From contig JBDTOI010000206.1 of NCBI GenBank assembly GCA_039933315.1, forward strand, positions 1 to 7,092: a DNA stretch of 7,092 nucleotides, in the 5' to 3' direction. Position 1 is the stretch's first letter. The number at the start of each line of letters is the position of its first letter. The notes beneath the pieces were generated by a model that was not told the origin of the DNA, made no database searches, and saw only the letters and a list, made by a program, of their open reading frames with translations. This DNA is from DASXRU01 sp039933315 (GTDB lineage Bacteria > Acidobacteriota > Blastocatellia > Pyrinomonadales > Pyrinomonadaceae). This document shows positions 1-6,045 of the stretch, piece by piece. A program made the position numbers and the translations under genes.

Positions 1-44
1 CACTCCAAATAAAGACACCACGGATTTTTGGGCGACATGGAAAT

Positions 45-66
45 CACAGACTGAAGCCTGTGCCAC
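45..66 (-). repeat. Dispersed short palindromic repeat, copy 1 (after coxM)
   Basis: This is a diverged copy of the palindrome CACAGACTGAAGTCTGTG followed by CCAC; here the right half reads GCCTGTG, so the stem has one mismatch. It ends 2 bp from the coxM stop codon. Read on the coding (minus) strand, the GTGGC end comes first after the stop, as in the copies after the DinB-like gene and the partial gene at the right edge. It could form a small 3'-end stem-loop on the coxM transcript. No transposase or other gene is visible in positions 1-68. Confidence 0.75.
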
Positions 67-68
67 TG

Positions 69-935
69 TTATTTTGCGCGGCTGGCGGCTTTTTCAATTG
101 CCCGGCGCACGTAAACAGTCGCAAGGTGGCGACGGTATTCCATGGAAGCAAATAGATCGGAATTGACATCGATGCCGTCACAGGCTTGGGTTGCAGCTGC
201 CGCGATGGTTTCGCCATTCAGTGCTTTGCCGATCAGCGCCTCCTGGACGGCAACCGCCCGGTAAGCTGCCGAACCGACTCCGGTGACGCCAATGCTGGCC
301 GACTGGCAGGTTCCATCAGTCCCGAGGGTCAGACTGGCCGCCACGCCAACTACGGCAAAACCCGAAGCCGGGTGATGCATTTTGGCGTAAGCCTGACCGG
401 CAGGAGTGGCCGGGATGGGTATACGAATCTCGCGCAGGATTTCTCCCGGCTCGAGCGCGGTCGTAAACAGGTCGGTGAAGAAGTCGTCCGCCTTGATGAA
501 ACGTTCGCCCCTGGCGCTGATTGCCACCATTTTGGCGCCCAGCGCGATTACCGCCGCCGGCCAATCGGCTGCGGGATCGGCATGAGCCAGGCTACCGCCA
601 ATGGTTCCTTTGTTTCGCACCTGGACATCGCCGATGTGCGCGGCGCATTCCGGCAATAGTGGGCAAATCTTTTTCAGTTTGTCCGACGACTCTATTTGAT
701 AGTGAGTGGTCATGGCGCCGATGCGAACCTGGCCATCCTCTTCGCGGATGTAGGCCAGATCTTTTATGCGGCCGAGATCGATTAGCAACTGCGGCTGGGC
801 CAGGCGCAGTTTCATGGCTGGAATAAGACTATGCCCGCCGGCGAGAATCTTTGCTTCATCGGGACGCTGCGTTAACTTCATTAACGCTTCATCGAGGGTT
901 GCCGGTGCGAGGTAATCAAATTGTGCTGGAATCAT
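69..935 (-). CDS. coxM: CoxM-like FAD-binding subunit of form II CO dehydrogenase-like molybdenum hydroxylase
   Basis: This is the medium, flavoprotein subunit, which would pass electrons from the [2Fe-2S] clusters of CoxS via FAD to an acceptor, probably at the cytoplasmic face of the membrane. From the chosen ATG the protein has 288 residues, typical for CoxM. The N-terminal FAD-binding domain shows both family signatures: AGGHSLIP at about residues 32-39 and TIGGSLAHADPAAD at about 111-124. The C-terminal CO_deh_flav_C-type domain follows from about residue 175. An in-frame GTG lies three codons upstream (942-944), but it is only 3 nt from the AGGGAG motif, so ATG at 933-935 is preferred. 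The gene is last of S-L-M, separated from coxL by a repeat-filled gap of 254 bp. Family assignment is secure; the substrate is not (see coxL). Confidence 0.95.
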   Translation of the reverse strand: MIPAQFDYLAPATLDEALMKLTQRPDEAKILAGGHSLIPAMKLRLAQPQLLIDLGRIKDLAYIREEDGQVRIGAMTTHYQIESSDKLKKICPLLPECAAHIGDVQVRNKGTIGGSLAHADPAADWPAAVIALGAKMVAISARGERFIKADDFFTDLFTTALEPGEILREIRIPIPATPAGQAYAKMHHPASGFAVVGVAASLTLGTDGTCQSASIGVTGVGSAAYRAVAVQEALIGKALNGETIAAAATQACDGIDVNSDLFASMEYRRHLATVYVRRAIEKAASRAK

Positions 936-944
936 GTGAATCAC

Positions 945-954
945 TCTCTCCCTT
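945..954 (-). promoter_or_regulatory. Ribosome binding site of coxM (decides start)
   Basis: On the minus strand AAGGGAG at 954-948 is followed by GAGA-type purines. It leaves 3 nt to the GTG at 942-944 and 12 nt to the ATG at 933-935. The GTG is too close for efficient initiation, which favours the ATG, and homologous CoxM proteins also begin near MIPAxFDY. The spacing to ATG is slightly long, so the start remains a judgement. Confidence 0.6.
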
Positions 955-970
955 TTGGAGTGCTTTTCTT

Positions 971-1130
971 CTGAGATCTCAAATTAAGAATTAGCGCAGC
1001 GCCGTCGCCGCTTTGGTTTTCTTCCAGGATCTGAGATTTGAAATTTGAGATCTCAAACAAAAACTAACTTCAGCGCCGAACCGCTTTGGTTTTCTTCCAG
1101 GATCTGAGATTTCAAATTTGAGATCTCAGA
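971..1130. repeat. Tandem repeat, about 73-bp period, 2.2 copies, in the coxL-coxM gap
   Basis: A 32-bp block beginning CCGCTTTGGTTTTCTTCC occurs identically at 1008-1039 and 1081-1112, giving a period of 73. The flanking module containing GAGATCTC occurs three times, at 973-980, 1047-1054 and 1120-1127 (steps of 74 and 73). The stretches between (for example 984-1007 against 1058-1080) are recognisably related but diverged. Each module holds AGATCT palindromes; TTTGAGATCTCAAA at 1044-1057 is a perfect 14-bp palindrome. The array fills most of the spacer between coxL and coxM. No open reading frame in it looks coding. Confidence 0.9.
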
Positions 1131-1132
1131 TC
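1101..1132. repeat. Near-perfect 32-bp palindrome between coxL and coxM
   Basis: The arms 1101-1116 and 1117-1132 are reverse complements at 15 of 16 positions, the exception being T1111 against G1122. The centre is TCAAATTTGA. It lies 58-89 bp after the coxL stop codon in transcription direction. A transcript through it could fold into a long hairpin, but the stem is only moderately GC-rich and no U-tract follows on the minus strand, so it is not a standard intrinsic terminator. It may act as an mRNA 3'-end stabiliser for coxS-coxL, or just be a part of the tandem repeat. Confidence 0.8.
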
Positions 1133-1189
1133 AAACGAACTCACAAATCACCATCGGTGCCTGCCCGCCGGCCTCCATAACTCGACCTA

Positions 1190-3583
1190 TCAGGCGTTGA
1201 TCAATCGCCAGACGGTCTCCGGCTTCATGGGCATATCGATGTGCCGCACGCCAAAGGGCGCCAGCGCATCCACCACCGCGTTAACTATCGCCGGAGTGGC
1301 CCCGATGGTCCCCGCCTCGCCCACGCCTTTCACGCCGAGGGGATTTACCGGGGAAGGAGTCTCCGTGCGATCCAGCTCGAACCAGGGAAGCATGGAAGCC
1401 CGCGGCACCGCATAATCCATCAGTGTCCCAGTAACTAACTGGCCCTGCTCGTCATACACCAGCTCCTCGTAAAGCGCCTGCCCGATCGACTGAACGATGC
1501 CGCCATGGATCTGCCCATCAACCAGCAGGGGATTGATAACTTTCCCGCAATCATCCACCGCCACGTAGCGTAAGAACTTTACCTCGCCAGTGTCACGATC
1601 GATCTCGACTACGGCGATGTGCGTGCCGAACGGAAACGTAAAATTCTTCGGCTCGAAAAAGTAGGTTGCGGAAAGACCGGGCTCCATGTCGGGCGGTAAA
1701 TCTTTCGCGATGTGGGCCGCGAGTGCGACGTCCTGAATAGTGATGCCCTTGCCATCAATTTCCGGTTCCGGCAAAGCCCCTGCCGGCGCCTCTCCGTGTG
1801 GCACGACCGGCTGTGGCACTTCACCTGCCGCCGCAGCCTCGGCCGCCAGCAGCGAAAATCGCGAGTCCTTAAACGCGATATTCGCTGCCTCCGTCTTCAG
1901 CATATGCGCGGCAATCTTCGTTGCTTTTTCTTTCAACTTCTGGAGGGCGATCAATACGGCAGTGCCACCCACGGCGGTGGCGCGGCTGCCGAACGTGCCG
2001 ATGCCATACTGCACAATCGCAGTGTCGCCATGTATGACCGTCACGTCATGCAGGTCAACGCCCAGCTCGTCTGCCGCGATCTGTGCGAATGAAGTCTCCT
2101 GGCCCTGCCCATGCGGGGAGGCGCCGGTCATGACCGTGACCTTACCGGTCGGCTCAATACGCACCGTGGCACTTTCCCAACCCCCGGCGGGCATCGCCTG
2201 AGATGGACCCAGGGCGCAGATCTCGACATAAGTGGAGACCCCTATGCCCACAATCTTGCCGTCAGCGCGGGCCTTTGTTTGTTCTTCACGAAGCTTCGGG
2301 TAATCGGAAATTTCCAAAGCTTTCGCCAACGCGCCTTCGTAGTTACCGCTGTCATAGAACAAGCCGGTGGCAGTTTTGAAAGGGAATTCATCGGGCGCGG
2401 GAAAATTCTTGCGGCGTACTTCAACCGGATCGAGCCCCAGCTCGGCTGCCACCAGATCCAGTGCGCGTTCAACCACGTGCGTAGCTTCAGGGCGGCCCGC
2501 CCCGCGATAGGCATCCGTGGCCATCTTGTTGGTAAACACTCCGGTGATATTGATCTGAATCGCGGGAATCTTGTAGGCCCCGGAAAGCATTAGTCCGGTC
2601 AGCGTCGGAATCGCGGGAGTCAGCAGTTGATGGTAGGCCCCCAGATCAGCGAATACGTTGTAACGTAGTCCTGTAACCGTGCCGTCATTTTTGCAGCCCA
2701 CCTCGATGTATCCGACCTGCCCGCGGCCGTGGATCGTTGCCTGCATGTTCTCGCGCCGCGTTTCGATCCACTTCACAGGCTTGGCCAGTTGGATTGATAT
2801 CCAGCCCAGCAAAGCTTCTTCCGCATAGACGTTCAATTTGGAACCGAACCCGCCGCCAACCTCCGGCGTGATCACTCGCAGCTTGTTCTCTGGTATGCCG
2901 ATCATCAGTGCGAGTTGGGTGCGCAGCAAATGAGGAATTTGCGTCGAGGACCAGACAGTCAGCTCTTCTTCACCGGGGAAGTACCGGGCCAGAACGCCAC
3001 GTCCCTCCATGGCAATCGGCGCCAGCCTTTGATGGATCAGACGCTGCTTGATGACGTGGTCAGCGGAACCGAGCACAGCATCGATGTCCCCTTCGCCCGC
3101 GGTTAATTTGTATGCGATGTTGTCGCCGAAACTTTCGTGAATGACCGGACCACCCTTCGCCGCTTCTTCGACGTCCACCACTACGGGCAGATCGTCATAG
3201 TCAACCGTCACCAGATCGACTGCGTCACGGGCGGCATAACGATCAGTGGCAACGACAGCCGCGATCGGATGTCCGACGAAATAAACTTTGTCACCCGCCA
3301 GCACGCGATGGTCCGGCACCTTCAAATCAGGCAGAGCACTGGCACATGGCACCGGGCCAATTTTGGCAACGTCTTTCCCGGTGTAAACAGCGACCACACC
3401 GGGCGCCTTCTGCGCCGCGGTGATATCCACATTGCTGATACGCGCATGCGCGTAGATCGAGCGCACGAAGGAAACATGAAGCGTGTCCGGCAGCTTGATG
3501 TCATCAACGTAATGGGCCAGGCCCTTGATCAAACGCGGGTCTTCGGTTCGTTTTATTCTTTGTCCGACGTATTTCGTAGCCAT
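1190..3583 (-). CDS. coxL: CoxL-like molybdenum-cofactor large subunit, form II (AYRGAGR) aerobic CO dehydrogenase-like
   Basis: This is the catalytic subunit of a xanthine oxidase-family molybdenum hydroxylase, 797 residues, usual for the family. The N-terminal aldehyde oxidase/xanthine dehydrogenase a/b hammerhead domain covers about residues 20-140 and the Mo-cofactor-binding domains the rest. Visible motifs: Q215 in SSTQIPH, GGGFGSK (243-249), AYRGAGR (358-364), HGQGQET (491-497) and VKGVGEAG (751-758), where E756 is the expected catalytic glutamate. Form I CO dehydrogenases have AYxCSFR at the loop, with the cysteine that binds copper; here that cysteine is absent, so this is form II, whose physiological substrate is not settled. 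An Ala/Pro-rich stretch at about 579-612 looks like an insertion. ATG at 3583 has GGAG 5 nt upstream and yields the family-typical start MATKYVGQRIKRTEDPRL. It follows coxS after 108 bp. Confidence 0.96.
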   Translation of the reverse strand: MATKYVGQRIKRTEDPRLIKGLAHYVDDIKLPDTLHVSFVRSIYAHARISNVDITAAQKAPGVVAVYTGKDVAKIGPVPCASALPDLKVPDHRVLAGDKVYFVGHPIAAVVATDRYAARDAVDLVTVDYDDLPVVVDVEEAAKGGPVIHESFGDNIAYKLTAGEGDIDAVLGSADHVIKQRLIHQRLAPIAMEGRGVLARYFPGEEELTVWSSTQIPHLLRTQLALMIGIPENKLRVITPEVGGGFGSKLNVYAEEALLGWISIQLAKPVKWIETRRENMQATIHGRGQVGYIEVGCKNDGTVTGLRYNVFADLGAYHQLLTPAIPTLTGLMLSGAYKIPAIQINITGVFTNKMATDAYRGAGRPEATHVVERALDLVAAELGLDPVEVRRKNFPAPDEFPFKTATGLFYDSGNYEGALAKALEISDYPKLREEQTKARADGKIVGIGVSTYVEICALGPSQAMPAGGWESATVRIEPTGKVTVMTGASPHGQGQETSFAQIAADELGVDLHDVTVIHGDTAIVQYGIGTFGSRATAVGGTAVLIALQKLKEKATKIAAHMLKTEAANIAFKDSRFSLLAAEAAAAGEVPQPVVPHGEAPAGALPEPEIDGKGITIQDVALAAHIAKDLPPDMEPGLSATYFFEPKNFTFPFGTHIAVVEIDRDTGEVKFLRYVAVDDCGKVINPLLVDGQIHGGIVQSIGQALYEELVYDEQGQLVTGTLMDYAVPRASMLPWFELDRTETPSPVNPLGVKGVGEAGTIGATPAIVNAVVDALAPFGVRHIDMPMKPETVWRLINA

Positions 3584-3691
3584 AGTATCTCCGACTTAAG
3601 TTCTCATCTATCGAGTATCCGATGTCAGTATTAGAAAAAGTTGTCAGGGATTGCTTTGCTCCTAAGAGTTATCTGACGCTGACGACACTTG

Positions 3692-4168
3692 TTACCGGGC
3701 ACCTGACCCCTTTTTCGCGGCATACTCCACGGCCTCCACGATGTGCTGGTATCCGGTGCAGCGGCAGAGGTTTCCCTCCAGCCCGTGGCGAATCTCTTTT
3801 TGTGACGGATCGGGATTGCGTTCCAGGAGCTGCGCCGCGGCGATGATCATTCCCGGAGTACAGTAACCGCATTGCAAGCCGTGTTTTTCCCAGAAACCTT
3901 CCTGCACTGGATGAAGGTTGCCATTTTGAGCCAATCCCTCGATGGTGGTTACGCTGGCCCCGTCGGCCTGCACTGCGAACATGGTGCAGGATTTTACTGC
4001 CTGTCCGTCGAGCATCACGGTGCAGGCGCCACAGAGTGAAGTTTCGCATCCGATGTGCGTCCCGGTAAGGTTAAGCACGTCGCGCAGATAGTGGACCAGC
4101 AAAAGGCGGGGCTCGACCTCATGAGTGTGGCCGACACCATTCACGTTTACATTGATAGCCCGTTTCAT
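3692..4168 (-). CDS. coxS: CoxS-like [2Fe-2S] small subunit of form II molybdenum hydroxylase
   Basis: This 158-residue iron-sulfur subunit would carry electrons from the molybdenum site in CoxL to FAD in CoxM. All eight cluster ligands are present. The N-terminal plant-ferredoxin-like domain has C41-x4-C46-x2-C49-x11-C61. The C-terminal helical [2Fe-2S]-binding domain has C100-x2-C103-x31-C135-x-C137, within QCGYCTPGM and LCRCTGY. No signal peptide is present, consistent with a cytoplasmic enzyme. The ATG has GAGG six nt upstream (4175-4178). It is the first gene of the S-L-M unit, the order typical of form II clusters, and a promoter candidate lies about 50 bp upstream. Small subunits of related hydroxylases look alike, so the form assignment rests on coxL and gene order. 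Confidence 0.96.
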   Translation of the reverse strand: MKRAINVNVNGVGHTHEVEPRLLLVHYLRDVLNLTGTHIGCETSLCGACTVMLDGQAVKSCTMFAVQADGASVTTIEGLAQNGNLHPVQEGFWEKHGLQCGYCTPGMIIAAAQLLERNPDPSQKEIRHGLEGNLCRCTGYQHIVEAVEYAAKKGSGAR

Positions 4169-4218
4169 AAGCTACCTCACTTTGTTTCTGTTATTGGGAA
4201 GGCAAAAATTCTGCGGAA

Positions 4219-4247
4219 TTTCTATGCCAGAATGGAAGCAAAGTCAA
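4219..4247 (-). promoter_or_regulatory. Candidate sigma70-type promoter of coxSLM
   Basis: On the minus strand TTGACT (4247-4242, 5 of 6 to the -35 consensus) is followed after exactly 17 nt by TAGAAA (4224-4219, 4 of 6 to TATAAT). Transcription would start near 4212 and give a leader of about 44 nt ending at the coxS ATG. This is the best promoter-like pair I see upstream of coxS. It lies 45 bp from the inner edge of the inverted-repeat element at 4293-4536. Assignment is by pattern only. Confidence 0.5.
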
Positions 4248-4292
4248 TCGCGGGAGGCCCGCGCGTCTGGCAGGGATTTTGGCCTGATCAAA

Positions 4293-4536
4293 GATTTTCC
4301 ATTTGCCATCAGGGGATTCAACTTCCGGGCCCGATGAGGTCAGTACCACCACGCGGTAGCAGGTGGGTCTGGTTGGCAGCAACAATTCAGACCAATGGGC
4401 TCCCCGGTTTGCACTGGGACTTCTGCAAAAATGAGCTCGTATGTATCACCCACCCGCTACCGCGTGGTGGTACTGACCTCATCGGACCCGGCGTTGAAGC
4501 CACCAACGAAAAAGTGAAAATGATTAATGGAAAATC
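4293..4536. repeat. 244-bp inverted-repeat element (BIME- or MITE-like) upstream of coxS
   Basis: Two copies of one sequence lie in opposite orientation. The core arms are 4331-4368 and 4448-4485, matching at 37 of 38 positions (core GGTCAGTACCACCACGCGGT). Similarity continues outward through CCGGG and TTCAAC to about 4317 and 4498 with one mismatch and a small indel. The outer ends carry a perfect 11-bp inverted match, GATTTTCCATT at 4293-4303 against 4526-4536. Each core can itself fold into a GC hairpin with a GGTA loop. About 79 bp separate the core arms. No coding frame or transposase is visible and I see no clear target duplication. The rest of the 459-bp gap (4537-4627) holds only a T/A-rich tract and nothing I can name. 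Confidence 0.8.
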
Positions 4537-4627
4537 GTGTTTTCTTTTTCCACACAAGAGAAACCGCCTATGCCCGCTAAGGCAGAGACGGTCAAGTTTC
4601 GTAACGTGCGGTGTTGGAAGTAGCTCT

Positions 4628-5218
4628 TTATCTAAACACGACACCAAAGCCAATGCGGAAGTTGTGTTGGGTCGCATCACCCAGGCGAGTCGGGTGGTAG
4701 TCGAATTGAATGGCGCGGATGTCCACCCGATTGTTTATCCGGACGTCAATACCGCCGCCGATCACGCCGGCGAAGCCCGTCTCGCTGTCATTGAAATCGC
4801 CGATGCCCTCGGCCTTGAAGCGGGCGTGGGTTAAGCCGGCCATCAGATGTGCGAACGGCTTGACCTTCGTGTCTGTCGCGTTGTCTTTAAGCTGGATGCC
4901 ACCGACCAGCGTGTGGAAGTCGGTACTAGCCTTAAACGACGGGCCAATCTCAAACGACTTGCGGTGGAAGGCGTAGTCACCCTTGATGCCGACGTAGCGC
5001 CTGACGTTACCCGCGACTGCGGCTTCGAAGCCGTGGAAGCCTTCGCGCTCGTCGAAAATGTCGTCAGGGTCGGCCGCGCCGTCGCTAATGCCGGTGTCCG
5101 CGCGGTTGTGCGAATAACCTAAATAGACATCGTATTTGTTGTAGTCGTCCGTGCTCTGGGCCAATGCCTCTGGGGCGCACACGGCAATCAGAAAGAAAAA
5201 TAGAACCAATTTACGCAT
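4628..5218 (-). CDS. Small outer-membrane beta-barrel protein (OmpA/Ail-type, eight strands likely)
   Basis: The 196-residue precursor starts with a clear Sec signal peptide: MRK, a hydrophobic core LVLFFFLIAVC, and a likely cut after ALA at residue 20. The mature part of about 176 residues alternates polar and apolar residues in strands such as YDVYLGYSHNR, YVGIKGDYAFHR, FHTLVGGIQL, VKPFAHLMAGLTHARF, GFAGVIGGGIDVRI, VDIRAIQFDYHP and HNFRIGFGVVFR, and ends in an aromatic-rich last strand as outer-membrane barrels do. Acidic turns (residues 41-60) suggest extracellular loops. The size fits an eight-stranded PF13505-like barrel with no periplasmic domain. The ATG has AGGAG at 5226-5230, 7 nt upstream. 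Ligand and role cannot be read from sequence, and it stands apart from its neighbours by long gaps. Confidence 0.85.
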   Translation of the reverse strand: MRKLVLFFFLIAVCAPEALAQSTDDYNKYDVYLGYSHNRADTGISDGAADPDDIFDEREGFHGFEAAVAGNVRRYVGIKGDYAFHRKSFEIGPSFKASTDFHTLVGGIQLKDNATDTKVKPFAHLMAGLTHARFKAEGIGDFNDSETGFAGVIGGGIDVRINNRVDIRAIQFDYHPTRLGDATQHNFRIGFGVVFR

Positions 5219-5230
5219 TGTAGATCTCCT

Positions 5231-5265
5231 TAAAATAAAGAGCGCCCACGATACGGGTGGCGCTC
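5231..5265 (-). terminator. Terminator-like hairpin directly before the barrel gene's ribosome binding site
   Basis: On the minus strand GAGCGCC (5265-5259) pairs with GGCGCTC (5246-5240), extendable by two pairs if one G is bulged, and is followed at once by TTTATTTT (5239-5232). This has the form of an intrinsic terminator, but it ends right at the AAGGAG of the following gene (1-2 nt away). It may stop read-through from upstream, be an attenuator, or be a 5' stabilising stem-loop of the barrel mRNA. No matching antiterminator was established. Confidence 0.4.
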
Positions 5266-5592
5266 AGGTTTAATTTCGAGCCTTTGGATACGCAGTGGGC
5301 CAGTTGAGTTGCCATCTTCATAGAATAAAGGGTCCAACCCTTCTTTACAGCAGCAAGAGGTGGTTCTTAACGGATGAATGTTAGAGGAAGGAAGGCGCTG
5401 TGGAGTCCAGCTTTTGTGACACTTTTCAGACTGTCCCGGGCGCGGTCTCGGCAGTCGTTTCCATGAAAAATCGGTGGCCGGTACCACCATCTCCGCGGCG
5501 CGGAAATGGTTGGGTTGCCGTTCCAGACCTGGGACTGGGAACAAACGTGGGTGGGCAGGGCGGGTGACTAGGAAGATCCGATTCCCATCGCG
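5266..5592 (-). other. 327-bp intergenic region with several hairpins, no supported gene
   Basis: On the minus strand three further foldable segments are visible. An 11-bp stem with a 3-nt loop (5510-5486, one G-U pair) comes first. Overlapping it by 3 nt is a GGTGG/CCACC stem (5488-5473) followed by GATTTTT (to 5466), a weak terminator candidate for the Rho_N-like gene. Third, AAGGGT/ACCCTT with a 3-nt loop sits at 5342-5328, followed by TTATTCTA. A 104-codon frame starting at TTG (5544) runs through this region but reads through the hairpin, ends against the next ribosome site and has no recognisable or well-composed protein, so I leave it out. I do not recognise a known riboswitch class. 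Confidence 0.35.
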
Positions 5593-5913
5593 CTAAACCG
5601 TAGCCTTGTTAATCTGTCTTTTCAGGCGGTGGATGGTGCGGCGAACTGTTTTAAGCTGCGCCCGATCATGAGCCGTCAGCGCCTCGTCGCGCTTCTTCTT
5701 CAGTTCCTTGATGCGCGACTTTATCGACGCCTTGTCCACGCCCACAGCTTCGTGATGTTCGTGCTGAATTCCCAGCGCCTGGGAAATTGCTACCAGCAGG
5801 TGTTCCTTATTTAGCTGCGTGTATCCCTGAACCGCCTCGTGTTCGATTCCTTTAGCGATCTCGCGCAGCTCGGCAACGGTCTTATGCTTCAATTGTTCGT
5901 AGGTGTAGTCCAC
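5593..5913 (-). CDS. Small basic protein with Rho_N/SAP-like N-terminal domain and coiled-coil C-terminus
   Basis: The 106-residue product has an N-terminal helix-extended loop-helix resembling the Rho termination factor N-terminal (Rho_N) or SAP fold: KTVAELREIAKGI at about 11-23, then YTQLNKEHLLVAISQAL at about 31-47. These small domains often bind nucleic acid. A His/Glu-rich linker (HEHHEA) follows. Residues 60-104 are highly charged and helical (KSRIKELKKKRDEAL, RRTIHRLKRQI) and probably form a basic coiled coil. There is no Rho ATPase core, signal peptide or membrane segment. The start is GTG at 5911-5913 with AGGAG 11 nt upstream. It follows the DinB-like gene by 132 bp, with a repeat pair between. 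A nucleic-acid role is inference from the fold; stand-alone Rho_N-domain proteins are poorly characterised. Confidence 0.75.
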   Translation of the reverse strand: MDYTYEQLKHKTVAELREIAKGIEHEAVQGYTQLNKEHLLVAISQALGIQHEHHEAVGVDKASIKSRIKELKKKRDEALTAHDRAQLKTVRRTIHRLKRQINKATV

Positions 5914-5924
5914 GTGAATGTCTT

Positions 5925-5930
5925 CTCCTC
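5925..5930 (-). promoter_or_regulatory. Ribosome binding site supporting a GTG start
   Basis: GAGGAG on the minus strand lies 11 nt before GTG at 5911-5913. No in-frame ATG lies near it upstream or within the first codons, and the protein from the GTG begins just before the recognisable domain, so GTG is the likely start despite the longish spacing. Confidence 0.55.
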
Positions 5931-5939
5931 TGTGATGTA

Positions 5940-6021
5940 AGTGGCACAGACTTTAGTCTGTGATTCCACTTGCCTGTAATGACCTTTCTAAGTTCCAACA
6001 CAGACTGAAGTCTGTGCCACT
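5940..6021. repeat. Inverted pair of dispersed palindromic repeats (copies 2 and 3)
   Basis: The unit at 5999-6021 contains the palindrome CACAGACTGAAGTCTGTG followed by CCACT. The unit at 5940-5962 is its reverse complement with one change (CTTTAG for CTTCAG). Each unit is itself an 8-bp stem with a 2-nt loop, and the two together form a larger 23-bp inverted repeat with a 36-bp centre, like a bacterial interspersed mosaic element. Copy 3 lies 24 bp after the DinB-like stop codon; copy 2 lies 9 bp upstream of the GAGGAG of the Rho_N-like gene. Confidence 0.9.
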
Positions 6022-6045
6022 TCTGGCGCACACTAACAGTTTGCA

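Noticed and set aside
971..1132. Intrinsic terminator after coxL or an iteron-type replication origin
   Set aside because: The hairpin is AT-moderate with no U-tract on the minus strand. There are only about two repeat units, no replication gene and no DnaA-box cluster, so neither reading is supported.
2111..2593. Long plus-strand frames inside coxL (also at 1740-2201 and 3137-3634)
   Set aside because: These are antisense shadows of coxL, whose protein is unmistakable and intact over the whole span.
4293..4536. Insertion sequence
   Set aside because: The interval is too short to encode a transposase, and no frame or clear target-site duplication is seen, so only a non-coding repeat element is claimed.
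4055..4834. 259-codon plus-strand frame across the coxS start, the intergenic gap and the barrel 3' end
   Set aside because: It is antisense to two well-supported genes, passes through the inverted-repeat element and has no recognisable protein pattern.
5230..5544. 104-codon minus-strand frame between the Rho_N-like and barrel genes
   Set aside because: It needs a TTG start with no convincing ribosome site, has an erratic Pro/Arg/Cys-rich composition, overlaps all leader hairpins and stops exactly at the ribosome site of the next gene.
5940..6021. Possible CRISPR repeats
   Set aside because: There are only two units, in opposite orientation, with no regular spacers; they are dispersed palindromes found elsewhere in the window too.
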